DNA from: JASGJS01 sp047601185
GTDB lineage: Bacteria; Pseudomonadota; Gammaproteobacteria; JAURND01
Direction of reading: 5' to 3'
DNA length: 64,000 nucleotides
Assembly (NCBI GenBank): GCA_047601185.1
Contig: JASGJS010000001.1
Span: 434,001 to 498,000, forward strand
The translations under genes and the position numbers were made by a program. Positions 17,087 through 25,633 of the stretch are shown piece by piece. The notes beneath the pieces were generated by a model, which was not told the origin of the DNA, ran no database searches, and worked only from the letters and a program-made list of their open reading frames with translations. How positions within the stretch are numbered: the stretch's first letter is position 1; each line of letters begins with the position of its first letter.

Positions 17087-17749
17087 ATGTTAAAAAGACC
17101 TGCCTTAAAAATTTTATTGGCTACTGCTGCAGTCGGGCTTTCCAGCGCTGCTTTAGCCTATTGTGATGACAACAATTATTACAGCCCAGGCCCCATTCCT
17201 GTTGCGACGCCTCCAGCTTATGCGGCAGCAGATGCGGGTTTTATCATTGGACTTCAAGGTGGTTATGGCAATACCCATTGGGATAATATTGACAACAATA
17301 TCTCTTCCACAGGCTTCGCAGGGCGCGGCTATTTAGGGTATCAATTTAATCCCTTTTTTGGTATTGAATCAGGCTTCACTTATTTACCCAAAGCAACGGA
17401 TGATATTAATGGTGTAGATTTTGATGTCACTAACTACGCTATCGACCTTTTAGGTAAACTCTCTTGGCCAGTGACGCCTGGTTTCAGCTTGTATGCTAAA
17501 GCCGGTGTGGCTTATTTAAACTCTAATGTCAGCACCAATCTCATTGGGGTAGATAGCACTTCACGCTCGCATGTTGGCCCTGCCTATGGCGTCGGTGCTC
17601 AATATGAAATCATTCCCAATTTAGCATTGAGTGTTGACTGGATGCGCTTCAGTGGGGATGGTGACGTGACGGATTTCAACAATTACCAACCTCAACAAGA
17701 TGCTGCGTTTGTGGGTTTATCGTATAAATTCCCAACGCATTATTCTTAA
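17087..17749 (+). CDS. outer-membrane beta-barrel protein (OmpA/OmpW-like)
   Basis: A 220-residue exported protein. Signal peptide ALKILLATAAVGLSSAALA is followed by a Pro-rich linker and an eight-strand-type barrel with the GYGNTHWD start and the ending DAAFVGLSYKF with a penultimate aromatic, typical of small outer-membrane porins. The start MLKRPAL is chosen for the GGAGAC site 6 bases upstream. A strong hairpin terminator follows. The function, structural or adhesive, is unknown. Confidence 0.8.
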   Translation: MLKRPALKILLATAAVGLSSAALAYCDDNNYYSPGPIPVATPPAYAAADAGFIIGLQGGYGNTHWDNIDNNISSTGFAGRGYLGYQFNPFFGIESGFTYLPKATDDINGVDFDVTNYAIDLLGKLSWPVTPGFSLYAKAGVAYLNSNVSTNLIGVDSTSRSHVGPAYGVGAQYEIIPNLALSVDWMRFSGDGDVTDFNNYQPQQDAAFVGLSYKFPTHYS

Positions 17750-17754
17750 AAGTC

Positions 17755-17783
17755 TTTTGCGGGCAGGCTGCCTGCCCGCAAAA
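17755..17783 (+). terminator. strong hairpin terminator
   Basis: TTTTGCGGGCAGG and CCTGCCCGCAAAA pair perfectly (13 bp) around a CTG loop directly after the beta-barrel stop. The symmetric A/T flanks allow it to work in both directions. Confidence 0.8.
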
Positions 17784-17812
17784 TTTACTACGAAGATGAA
17801 TCACTCAAAGTT

Positions 17813-18037
17813 ATGTCTCAATTGAAAGCGTGTACCACTCAAACAGTAACTTTAACCTCAGCGGAGCTTCCGCTATGCTGCCCTATGCCTAACTTTAGAG
17901 TATGGGATGCACATCCTCGTGTTTATTTGCCCATTGCTGTGACGGGCGAAGCCGCTTGCCCCTATTGTGGAACACAGTACCACCTCACTGATTTTACGCC
18001 CGGTGCGCTGCATGGCAGTGACGTCGAAGAGCCCTAA
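17813..18037 (+). CDS. zinc-finger (CHCC) domain protein
   Basis: A 74-residue protein with the small CHCC zinc-finger seen in bacterial relatives of the complex I subunit NDUFS6: HPRVYLPIAVTGEAACPYCGTQYHL carries His, Cys-x2-Cys and further ligands. Genes of this type are often found beside heptosyltransferase or lipid genes in gammaproteobacteria. It overlaps the waaF start by 26 bases, implying coupled translation. Confidence 0.75.
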   Translation: MSQLKACTTQTVTLTSAELPLCCPMPNFRVWDAHPRVYLPIAVTGEAACPYCGTQYHLTDFTPGALHGSDVEEP

Positions 18038-19049
18038 AATTTTAATCATCGCCCCCGCCTGGGTAGGCGATTTGGTGATGGCGCAAACTTTATTCAAATT
18101 GCTAAAAAGCCAGCATCCTAACATTACGATCGATGTTCTGGCGCCGCCTTGGAGCTACCCCCTATTACAAAGCATGCCAGAAGTCGACCGCACCTGGATC
18201 GCAGACTTCCCCCATAAAAAACTGCGATTATGGCAGCGTTATCGTTTGGCGCGACAATTGCGGCAACAACGCTACACTCAAGCCATCCTATTACCTAACT
18301 CTTTAAAATCAGCCCTCGTCCCTTATTGGGCACAGATCCCCATTCGCACTGGCTGGCGCAAAGAATGGCCTCGACATTGGCTGGTGAATGATACTCGCAC
18401 CCTTGATAAAGCCCAACTGCCCAAAATGATTGAGCGTTTCGCCGCACTAGGTTTACCCAAAGATCAATCTTTACCTGCTGTATTACCCTGGCCGGCCCTT
18501 TCGGTTTCTACCGACAGGGTAGAATCCACCTTAGCCAAATTACAATTAACCCGTCCTCAACAGCCCCTCTTGGTATTAGCGCCCGGTGCGGAATATGGTC
18601 CCGCCAAACGGTGGCCCGCGCAGCATTTTGCTGCGGTGGTAAAAGCAAAAACCCAGCAAGGATGGTGTGTGTGGCTTTTAGGGTCTACTAAAGATGTCGA
18701 GGTGAATGCGGAAATCCAACAGGCTTGTGGAGGAGCAGCACTCAATCTAGCCGGCGAAACCCAATTGTCAGAGGCGGTAGACTTGCTCTCTTTGGCCACA
18801 GTTGTCGTGAGCAATGATTCAGGCTTATTGCATATTGCGGCCGCCTTGCAAAAGCCGGTGGTAGCAATTTATGGGCCGACTTCCCCAACTTTCGCCCCGC
18901 CTCTGGCAGTGAAATCCGAAATACTGTATTTAAATTTATCTTGTAGCCCTTGCGCACAAAGAGTTTGTCCTTTAGGTCATTGGCGCTGTATGTTAGATTT
19001 AACGCCTCAAGAAGTTCTGAAAAGCATCGCGAGAGTATATCCATGCTAG
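18012..19049 (+). CDS. waaF: ADP-heptose:LPS heptosyltransferase II
   Basis: Glycosyltransferase family 9 enzyme that adds the second heptose to the LPS inner core, using the ADP-heptose made by HldE. The N-terminus ILIIAPAWVGDLVMAQTLFK and the C-terminal nucleotide-binding block VVSNDSGLLHIAAALQKPVV, then AIYGPTSP, are typical. The start at MAVTSKSPK gives 345 residues, the normal size. It overlaps the zinc-finger gene upstream and tatD downstream (7 bases). Confidence 0.9.
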   Translation: MAVTSKSPKILIIAPAWVGDLVMAQTLFKLLKSQHPNITIDVLAPPWSYPLLQSMPEVDRTWIADFPHKKLRLWQRYRLARQLRQQRYTQAILLPNSLKSALVPYWAQIPIRTGWRKEWPRHWLVNDTRTLDKAQLPKMIERFAALGLPKDQSLPAVLPWPALSVSTDRVESTLAKLQLTRPQQPLLVLAPGAEYGPAKRWPAQHFAAVVKAKTQQGWCVWLLGSTKDVEVNAEIQQACGGAALNLAGETQLSEAVDLLSLATVVVSNDSGLLHIAAALQKPVVAIYGPTSPTFAPPLAVKSEILYLNLSCSPCAQRVCPLGHWRCMLDLTPQEVLKSIARVYPC

Positions 19050-19813
19050 TTGATTCTCACTGTCATCTCGATTTACTAGACCTAACCGCTTACCAAGGTG
19101 ACTTAAACCGAGCACTACAAGCCGCCGTGAACAATGGCGTAGAACACCTTCTGTGTGTCTGTGTAGAGTTGCGCTATTTCTCTCGCATCCTTGAGATTGC
19201 GTTAGCACATGACAATATCGATGTGAGTGTGGGTTTACATCCTTCCGAAGCCGTTGAACAAGAACCCTCCGCCGAAGATTTAATTGCATTGGCTTCTCAT
19301 CCTAAAGTCGTTGCGCTAGGCGAGACCGGTTTAGACTACTACCGCTGCCAAGGCGACATGACCTGGCAACAAGAGCGGTTTCGACAGCATATTCGCGCTG
19401 CCAGAGCAGTGAAAAAACCGCTGATTATACATACTCGCCAAGCCCAAGCTGATACCTTACGTATTTTGCGTGAAGAAAACGCAGAAAGTGTAGGCGGTGT
19501 GATGCATTGCTTTACCGAAACGTGGGAAATGGCGGAGCAGGCCATGGCATTAGGGTTTTATATTTCCTTTTCAGGCATCGTCACCTTCCAAAATGCGAAA
19601 GATTTACAAGCTGTTGCTAAAAAAGTGCCGTTGGAACGCATGCTCATTGAAACGGACTCCCCTTTTTTAGCACCTGTGCCATTTCGAGGCAAACCCAATG
19701 AACCGGCTCATGTTAAATATGTGGCGCAATATTTGGCAGAATTAAAACAAATAGACTTAAAGCATCTGGCGGAGCAGACAACGCAGAATTTTTATCGGTT
19801 GTTTAAAAGCTAA
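19043..19813 (+). CDS. tatD: TatD-family metal-dependent deoxyribonuclease
   Basis: Amidohydrolase-fold nuclease of 256 residues. Metal ligands are seen in MLVDSHCHLD (HxH), GETGLDYY, IHTRQA, MHCFTE and LIETDSPFLAP. Relatives (TatD, YcfH, YjjV) are 3'-5' exonucleases linked to DNA repair and RNA quality control. The start at MLVDSHCHL, inside the end of waaF, is the only one that places the first metal motif at the N-terminus as in the family. Which paralogue it is cannot be decided. Confidence 0.9.
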   Translation: MLVDSHCHLDLLDLTAYQGDLNRALQAAVNNGVEHLLCVCVELRYFSRILEIALAHDNIDVSVGLHPSEAVEQEPSAEDLIALASHPKVVALGETGLDYYRCQGDMTWQQERFRQHIRAARAVKKPLIIHTRQAQADTLRILREENAESVGGVMHCFTETWEMAEQAMALGFYISFSGIVTFQNAKDLQAVAKKVPLERMLIETDSPFLAPVPFRGKPNEPAHVKYVAQYLAELKQIDLKHLAEQTTQNFYRLFKS

Positions 19814-19852
19814 AAAGCAGCGGGCTAGCAGCCCGCGCTCCCAGGCTCGAGC
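19812..19852. repeat. family A element, solo end
   Basis: AAGCAGCGGGCTAGCAGCCC, then GCGCTCCCAGGCTCGAGC, is a nearly perfect family A terminal repeat, beginning within the tatD stop codon. No right end is found before the next gene, so it is a solo end. The hairpin may terminate tatD. Confidence 0.75.
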
Positions 19853-20197
19853 TTTTTCTAAGCTTTGAGGAATATCTTATCTCAGAAGCAAGACTCATCT
19901 TTTATCTTTAAATCTTTGTCACTATTCACAGCTTGATCTGCAAGTCATTACAGATGAAGAACTTACAAACAATTTTGAATTATCAATAACAAATACCCTG
20001 TAAGTCATTGTTATTTCAATATAAATTAAAGTTGGCTATTTGCTATACAGTGTCATCAGCCCAGATAAATCGCGGCTTGGTTGAGGTTCCACCACGCACT
20101 ATCCACAAAGTTATCCACAGAGTGTGGTAACAGGGGTTGTTATTTTTGATCAGCTCGCTACAATAAGCCGACTCAAATCCATTCTAAAAGACTTTAT
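19853..20197. promoter_or_regulatory. intergenic region with DnaA-box-like sites
   Basis: No gene is visible. At 20099-20119 two ATCCACA cores lie 12 bases apart; the second (20111-20119) is a perfect TTATCCACA DnaA box, and an imperfect inverted copy GTGTGGTAA follows at once. The rest is A+T-rich leader of the thioesterase gene. Confidence 0.4.
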
Positions 20198-20620
20198 ATG
20201 ACAATCTGGTTTGCCAACCCAACTTTAGCCGAAATGAATGCGCGTGGTAAGAACACCATGGCCGAGCATCTAGCCATTGAATTCATTGAAGTGGGGGAGG
20301 ATTACCTCAAAGCGCAGATGCCCGTTGACCACCGAACCTGTCAACCGCTAGGTATCATGAATGGCGGTGCTTCTTGTGTCCTCGCGGAGACAGTCGGCAG
20401 CACTGGCGCAAATTATTGCGTTGATCCTGAAAGCTTTTATTGTGTGGGCCTGGATATCAACACCAATCATATTCGCCCTGCGGCTAATGGGCATGTCATC
20501 GCCACCGCGCGCCCCTTTCATATCGGCAGAACCACCCAAGTCTGGGGAATTGAAATCGTCGGTCACCATGGAAAATTAATTTCCGTCAGCCGCCTAACGA
20601 TGTCGGTGCAAAAAAAGTGA
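20198..20620 (+). CDS. hotdog-fold acyl-CoA thioesterase (MenI/YdiI-like)
   Basis: A 140-residue thioesterase with the catalytic region GIMNGGASCVLAETVGSTGA, where the glutamate acts as base, and the later strand IRPAANGHVIATARPFHIGR. It is closest in pattern to 1,4-dihydroxy-2-naphthoyl-CoA thioesterase of menaquinone synthesis, but the same fold serves other acyl-CoAs and no men gene is near. Its stop overlaps the start of the downstream membrane protein. Confidence 0.85.
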   Translation: MTIWFANPTLAEMNARGKNTMAEHLAIEFIEVGEDYLKAQMPVDHRTCQPLGIMNGGASCVLAETVGSTGANYCVDPESFYCVGLDINTNHIRPAANGHVIATARPFHIGRTTQVWGIEIVGHHGKLISVSRLTMSVQKK

Positions 20621-22155
20621 AACTGAATTGGCGTAGCTGTTTTTTAGGACCTCAAAAGTCTGTGGGTCAGGCAGCACTGGAAACTATGCTAATTTTAGTC
20701 ACGACCAGCTTAATTTTAATTTATTATATCTGTTTTTCTTTTAAGCCTACCTCCGTCTATCGAACCAGTTGGTATCAGCTGTCTGCCGCTGTGAACGCTC
20801 AGTTGTGTCATACCCCTCATTCGATGGATCCTAATGCAGCACGATGGATCGCGGTGAAGAAAGTTGAGCCCACGCTTCCTGTTTATGACTTACCCAAACT
20901 CACCCATTTCTCCTCTCTGGCATTTTATTGCAACCGCACCATTCTAGATACAGGCGCCACCATTAAAGCGGTCAAAAACTACGAAGTGGGCGAAGGCCTG
21001 ACGCTATTTTATCTAGATCGCGTCTTAATGGGGGTATTTGGCAATTTGAGTTTAGAAAACTTGGTGCTGGCATATCGCGCTTTACAAATTCTCCTCATTG
21101 GGATATTTGTTTTTTATTTGATTGCTGTAGGCGTGCGCTGGCCAAGTGCAAGCGCCTTTGCTTTAATTGCCATAGCCATTACCTGCAATCCTACCATTAT
21201 TACCTTAAATGCAAACTCCTTTATATTGCCCTGTTTGTTATGCTTGATGGGCCTATATGGCATCGATTTACGTTTTGGATTATATCGCAGCGGCTGGAAG
21301 CACAACCTGTGGTTGTTCATTATCGCCTTGCTGATGTTTTTTTTGTATTACACCCGCTCCTCTGAATTGCCTCAGATGCTGCTCCTCACTTTCGGCTATT
21401 TGTATTATTTATGGCGTTATAGTGCGACGAGATATCTGAACCTTTTGCGCCTCATCGTGGTTTTTTTTCTAGTGAGCTTGGTGTGTTATCAAATCTTCGT
21501 GGATACGGTTGGCAATAAAGATTATTTAAGAGGACACCCTATCATCCACCCAGTAGTGTTAGGCATTGGCTCTCCGCCAAATGGCTTGTCTAGACGCGAA
21601 AAGATTATTTTTGTGGATAAATATGGCTTGATGATAGCGCAACGTGTCAATCCAAAAGTCACCACTTATTATACGCCAGCTTACAATCAAGCATTAACGA
21701 CATATTATAAAAATTTATGGCAGCGTTATCCCACAGAAATGCGCACGATTTATCTCAACAAATTTAATTTCGTGTTTCCCAACACCAATCGCCTTATTCA
21801 AAGCAATTTGCAAAAACAGTATGGTTGGAATGGCACTTTAGTCAAAGTGCTCTTTTATCCGTTTAAGATTTTGGGTTATAGCAGTTTCTTTTTTCTCGTA
21901 TTAGGGTTAACGGCATTTTTAGGTTGGCGGTATCTAAAAAAACCGGGGCTGGTGACGTATTTATTTTTGATGAGCTCTGCTTTTGCGGTGTTGAATTTTT
22001 TAGAAAGTGCTTTAATTGCAAGTGCGTTTTATTTGACGTATCAATCGTTTTTAGTGTTTTATTTTTTGAGCGTAGTATTTTTGTTTTGGGAGATGGTGAT
22101 ATGTTTTAGCGGACAAGCTGCCCGCGCTCCCAGACTCAAGCCAATAGATCAATGA
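20617..22155 (+). CDS. multi-pass membrane protein, unknown
   Basis: I do not recognise this 512-residue protein. It has an N-terminal membrane helix (MLILVTTSLILIYYICFSF), then a long soluble loop of about 120 residues with Cys pairs, about eight further hydrophobic helices, and another extra-membrane section before the last three helices. The plan resembles glycosyltransferase-C or O-antigen-ligase-like proteins, but no motif proves it. GTG start overlaps the thioesterase stop as GTGA. The last 17 or so residues (CFSGQAARAPRLKPIDQ) are encoded by an inserted family A element, so the native end has been replaced. Confidence 0.7.
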   Translation: MKLNWRSCFLGPQKSVGQAALETMLILVTTSLILIYYICFSFKPTSVYRTSWYQLSAAVNAQLCHTPHSMDPNAARWIAVKKVEPTLPVYDLPKLTHFSSLAFYCNRTILDTGATIKAVKNYEVGEGLTLFYLDRVLMGVFGNLSLENLVLAYRALQILLIGIFVFYLIAVGVRWPSASAFALIAIAITCNPTIITLNANSFILPCLLCLMGLYGIDLRFGLYRSGWKHNLWLFIIALLMFFLYYTRSSELPQMLLLTFGYLYYLWRYSATRYLNLLRLIVVFFLVSLVCYQIFVDTVGNKDYLRGHPIIHPVVLGIGSPPNGLSRREKIIFVDKYGLMIAQRVNPKVTTYYTPAYNQALTTYYKNLWQRYPTEMRTIYLNKFNFVFPNTNRLIQSNLQKQYGWNGTLVKVLFYPFKILGYSSFFFLVLGLTAFLGWRYLKKPGLVTYLFLMSSAFAVLNFLESALIASAFYLTYQSFLVFYFLSVVFLFWEMVICFSGQAARAPRLKPIDQ

Positions 22156-22278
22156 GCGTGTATCAAGCTAAGGTGAAATAGAGGCTTTTAAAAAAGCAAG
22201 AAAGGCTGTTAAGATGTGCAATGCTCAAACATGAAGAATAGCTCGAACCTGGGAGCGCGGGCTGCTAGCCCGCTAAAA
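22104..22278. mobile_element. family A element, copy 2
   Basis: TTTTAGCGGACAAGCTGCCC with GCGCTCCCAGACTC at the left is matched by CTGGGAGCGCGGGCTGCTAG with CCCGCTAAAA at the right. The interior GCTTTTAAAAAAGCAAGAAA is the complement-orientation match of copy 1. The left end lies inside the 3' end of the membrane-protein gene and the right end is 5 bases from the pgpA stop. Confidence 0.8.
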
Positions 22279-22283
22279 AAATT

Positions 22284-22799
22284 CTAATCATAATACAAAA
22301 ACACCGCTGCCAACACTTGCAACACAACCCACGCATAAACCGCCGCCAATAAATCATCTAACACAATCCCAAATCCCCCATGCACTTTGCGATCAATCCA
22401 GTGAATGGGCCAAGGTTTCCAAATATCAAACACCCTGAACAAAATAAACCCCAAGATCACCCAAACAGGCCCCAGCGGCACGGCAACCATCGTTAATAAA
22501 TAGCCAGCAATTTCATCTAACACCATCCCGGGATGATCGTGCATATTGAGATCGCGAGAGGCTTTATCGCAAATCATCATGGAGAGCACGATGACAATGA
22601 CGGTGATGAGCAAATACCACAAAACCGGCAAGTGCATGAGTAATAAGTAAATAGGAATGGCAGCTAATGTGCCAAACGTGCCAGGCGCCCAGGGGATAAC
22701 CCCCACTCCAAAACCAAATGCGATAAAGTGGATAGGATTGCGCCAAATGCTGCGTATTTGATTTGCTGGCGTTAATAAGTGTTTCGGGTTCGTGCTCAT
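22284..22799 (-). CDS. pgpA: phosphatidylglycerophosphatase A
   Basis: A 171-residue membrane enzyme that dephosphorylates phosphatidylglycerol phosphate to phosphatidylglycerol. The signature PWAPGTFGTLAAIPIYLL, the DEIAGYLLTMVAVP block and FDIWKPWPIHWID are all present, with four hydrophobic segments. It overlaps thiL by 4 bases (ATGA), the order seen in many gammaproteobacteria (nusB-thiL-pgpA). Confidence 0.93.
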   Translation of the reverse strand: MSTNPKHLLTPANQIRSIWRNPIHFIAFGFGVGVIPWAPGTFGTLAAIPIYLLLMHLPVLWYLLITVIVIVLSMMICDKASRDLNMHDHPGMVLDEIAGYLLTMVAVPLGPVWVILGFILFRVFDIWKPWPIHWIDRKVHGGFGIVLDDLLAAVYAWVVLQVLAAVFLYYD

Positions 22800-23758
22800 G
22801 TAAAATGCTGGTATCCGCTTTGAGTTAAAGAGAAATCCTCACCATTTTGATATTGTACGCGTAACCCAGGCGCTTTTTCAATCTGACCGATGCGGTGACA
22901 GCCAACGCCTTGCTGAGCAGAGAGCATCGCAATGACTGACCGTTGTTCCACCGACGCAGTAAAACATAACTCATAATCATCGCCCGCGGTTAAAGCCGTT
23001 GACCATGCCAGCTCTGGTAGCAGTTGTTGCAGAATTTCAGATAACGGCAAGTGCTCGACCACAATGCTGGCCCCCACTTGGCTTTGCTCTAAAATATGCT
23101 GTAAATCAGCGACTAATCCATCCGAAATATCAATCGCGGCATGGGCCAAATGTCGCAGTTGCTGGCCGAGGGAGACCCGGGGGGTAGGATAATGCAACCT
23201 CTGAGCGAGTGTTTCTAAAGCCGCAGTAGGAAGCTGAAGTTTGCCAGTTAATCCTTGTAAGGCAATGCCCGCATCGCCTAAGGTATGCGTGACATAAATA
23301 TCATCGCCTACTTGAGCGCCTGCTCGCGTTAAAGCTTGGCCGAGTGGGATAAACCCGGTCACTTGAGTGGTGATGGTATAAATTTGACCTCGCGTGGTAT
23401 TACCGCCCACCAATTGCAGCGGATAGTGTTGGAAAAGTTCAAAGAAACCGGCTGTAAAAGCTTCTAGCCATGCTGGTTGTGCTTCAGGCAGCGTGAGCGC
23501 TAACATCACCCAGGCTGGCTCAGCGCCCATTGCCGCTAAATCACTCAAGCTGACCGCGAGTGCTTTGTAACCTAGCGCGTGAGGTGAAGTGGTGGGGAAA
23601 AAATGGATGTTTTCCACGAGGGTGTCGATGGATACGGCTAATGCTTGATCACTCGGCGGTTTGAGTAAGGCGCAGTCATCTCCAATGCCCAACAACACAT
23701 CTGGACGTGCAGCCCGCTGAGACGCGAAATAAGTTTTTATTAAATTAAATTCGTTCAT
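22796..23758 (-). CDS. thiL: thiamine-monophosphate kinase
   Basis: ATP-dependent kinase that makes thiamine diphosphate from thiamine monophosphate. The 320-residue product shows GIGDDCALL, SIDTLVENIHF, the metal-site GGNTTRG and the C-terminal GDDYELCFTA. MNEFNLIKTYF is taken as the start because related proteins begin there. It lies downstream of nusB, separated by 167 bases containing a terminator and a decayed repeat, so it is probably transcribed on its own with pgpA. Confidence 0.92.
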   Translation of the reverse strand: MNEFNLIKTYFASQRAARPDVLLGIGDDCALLKPPSDQALAVSIDTLVENIHFFPTTSPHALGYKALAVSLSDLAAMGAEPAWVMLALTLPEAQPAWLEAFTAGFFELFQHYPLQLVGGNTTRGQIYTITTQVTGFIPLGQALTRAGAQVGDDIYVTHTLGDAGIALQGLTGKLQLPTAALETLAQRLHYPTPRVSLGQQLRHLAHAAIDISDGLVADLQHILEQSQVGASIVVEHLPLSEILQQLLPELAWSTALTAGDDYELCFTASVEQRSVIAMLSAQQGVGCHRIGQIEKAPGLRVQYQNGEDFSLTQSGYQHFT

Positions 23759-23826
23759 ACCCCTCATCCGCACAGCTCGCCACTCTCATCTTCTCAGAAT
23801 CTAAAATCTCAACAGCCTCTGAGCAC
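23759..23826. repeat. decayed family B element fragment
   Basis: CCCCTCATCCGCACAGCTCG followed by CCACTC and later CAACAGCCTCTGAG matches the ends of the family B element at 49.6 kb with its middle deleted. Confidence 0.55.
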
Positions 23827-23879
23827 ACACAAACTGGCAAAACTCTAAATCTTTTCTATACTGGGAATATAATAAAAAC

Positions 23880-23920
23880 AAATAAAAAAATAAAAGTGTC
23901 TAGGCTCCCCTGGGGCCTAA
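23880..23920 (-). terminator. terminator after nusB
   Basis: On the minus strand TAGGCCCCA...GGGGAGCCTA folds into a stem with one bulge and is followed within 6 bases by TTTTATTTTTTTA. It starts a few bases past the nusB stop. Confidence 0.65.
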
Positions 23921-23925
23921 GACAT

Positions 23926-24366
23926 TTAACGTTTTTCCCTCGATTCAGTTGCCCGCGTTTTGCGGGCAACCTGATCTAAAACCGCGTTAATATATTTAAA
24001 CCCATCTTCGGCACCAAACAATTTCGCCAAACGCAAGGCTTCATTAATGACCACGCGAAATGGGATATCCATCCGCTCAAGCAATTCAAAGGTAGCAAGC
24101 CGCAAAATCGCCAATTCCACAGGGCCGATCTCTTTTAAAGGCCGGTCTAATAAATGCGTATATTGCGCATCGATCCGGTCCTTATCCTTGGTAACCCCCT
24201 GTAATAATACAGAGAAATAATCTAAATCCACTTTGTCTGGAAGGGATCTGTCATAAAATTCACGTTGGATTTCTGCAGGCGAAGCCTCAGCCAATTGCCA
24301 TTGATAAATCGCTTGCACCGCTAAACAACGCGCTTTGTGGCGTAAACTCGGACGAATTTTTGCCAT
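23926..24366 (-). CDS. nusB: transcription antitermination factor NusB
   Basis: A 146-residue all-helical RNA-binding protein of the rRNA antitermination complex (with NusE/S10, binding boxA). The N-terminus RHKARCLAVQAIYQWQLAEA and the C-terminal FRVVINEALRLAKLFGAEDG with KYINAVLDQVA are diagnostic. It follows glyA by 3 bases and is in the same operon. ribE/ribH, its usual neighbours, are absent here. Confidence 0.94.
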   Translation of the reverse strand: MAKIRPSLRHKARCLAVQAIYQWQLAEASPAEIQREFYDRSLPDKVDLDYFSVLLQGVTKDKDRIDAQYTHLLDRPLKEIGPVELAILRLATFELLERMDIPFRVVINEALRLAKLFGAEDGFKYINAVLDQVARKTRATESREKR

Positions 24367-24369
24367 GGC

Positions 24370-25620
24370 TTAACCGTAAACCGGAAAGCGTGCGCAAATC
24401 TCTAATACTTTTTTCTGGATGGCTGCAATGTTGGTCTCTGAGGAATCCTCTAACAGATCACAAATCCAACCACCCAACAATTCAACCTCAGGTTCTTTGA
24501 AGCCGCGCGTGGTGATCGCGGGTGTCCCCAGCCGTAAACCACTGGTGATAAACGGTGAGCGCGGATCGTTAGGCACCGCATTTTTATTCACCGTGATATT
24601 GGCTGCCCCTAATACCGCTTCAGCTTCTTTGCCTGTTAACCGATGCTGAATTAAATCTAATAAAAATAAATGATTATCGGTTCCGCCTGACACCAGTCGA
24701 TAGCCACGCGCTTGCAGAATACTCGCCATTTTGCGAGCATTGGTCACCACCTGTTGTTGATAGGTTTTAAATTCAGGTTCCATCGCTTCTTTAAACGCGA
24801 CTGCTTTAGCGGCAATCACATGCATCAATGGGCCACCTTGTAAACCAGGGAATACTGCAGAATTTAATTTTTTTTCGATATCAGGATTGGCCTTAGCGAG
24901 AATAAAACCACTGCGAGGACCTCTTAAAGTTTTATGGGTGGTCGAAGTGGTCACATCGGCAATGGCCACAGGGGAGGGATAAACTCCAGCAGCGATCAAT
25001 CCCGCAACATGCGCCATATCCACCACCAAATAAGCCCCCACGGAATCGGCAATTTCTCGAAACCGCTGCCAATCGGCGATCCGCGAATACGCCGAAAATC
25101 CCGCCATCAGCATTTTAGGGCGATGTTGTTCCGCTAAATCAGCTACTTGATCGTAGTCGATTTCACCGGTTTCAGGATTAATGCCATATTGCACGGCATG
25201 ATACATGCGACCTGAGAAATTCACCTGCGCACCGTGGGTTAAATGTCCGCCGTGGGCTAAACTCATCCCTAAAACCGTCTCACCCGGATTTAATAAAGCC
25301 ATATAGACAGCAGCATTGGCTTGTGAACCTGAATGCGGCTGCACATTGGCATAATCGGCGCCGAATAATTGTTTGGCGCGGTCAATGGCCAGTTGTTCGG
25401 CGATATCGACATATTCACAGCCACCGTAATAGCGTTTGCCCGGATAACCTTCTGCATATTTATTGGTTAACAAAGAGCCTTGCGCTTCTAAAACGCGGGG
25501 ACTGGCATAATTTTCGGAAGCGATTAACTCTAAATGATCTTCTTGTCGTTGTTTTTCCTGTTTGATCGCTTGCCACAGTTCAGGATCATAATTCTCAATT
25601 TTCATATTGGATTGGAACAT
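24370..25620 (-). CDS. glyA: serine hydroxymethyltransferase
   Basis: PLP enzyme that interconverts serine and glycine and loads one-carbon units on tetrahydrofolate. About 416 residues. Visible features are LELIASENYASPRVLEAQGS, YAEGYPGKRYYGGCEYVD, the PLP lysine in TTSTTHKTLRGPRSG and SGLRLGTPAITTRGF. The start MFQSNMKIE is supported by GAGAGG 6 bases upstream; it begins 13 bases after the response-regulator stop, so all three genes (regulator, glyA, nusB) may be co-transcribed. Confidence 0.96.
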   Translation of the reverse strand: MFQSNMKIENYDPELWQAIKQEKQRQEDHLELIASENYASPRVLEAQGSLLTNKYAEGYPGKRYYGGCEYVDIAEQLAIDRAKQLFGADYANVQPHSGSQANAAVYMALLNPGETVLGMSLAHGGHLTHGAQVNFSGRMYHAVQYGINPETGEIDYDQVADLAEQHRPKMLMAGFSAYSRIADWQRFREIADSVGAYLVVDMAHVAGLIAAGVYPSPVAIADVTTSTTHKTLRGPRSGFILAKANPDIEKKLNSAVFPGLQGGPLMHVIAAKAVAFKEAMEPEFKTYQQQVVTNARKMASILQARGYRLVSGGTDNHLFLLDLIQHRLTGKEAEAVLGAANITVNKNAVPNDPRSPFITSGLRLGTPAITTRGFKEPEVELLGGWICDLLEDSSETNIAAIQKKVLEICARFPVYG

Positions 25621-25633
25621 TCTTCGCCTCTCG

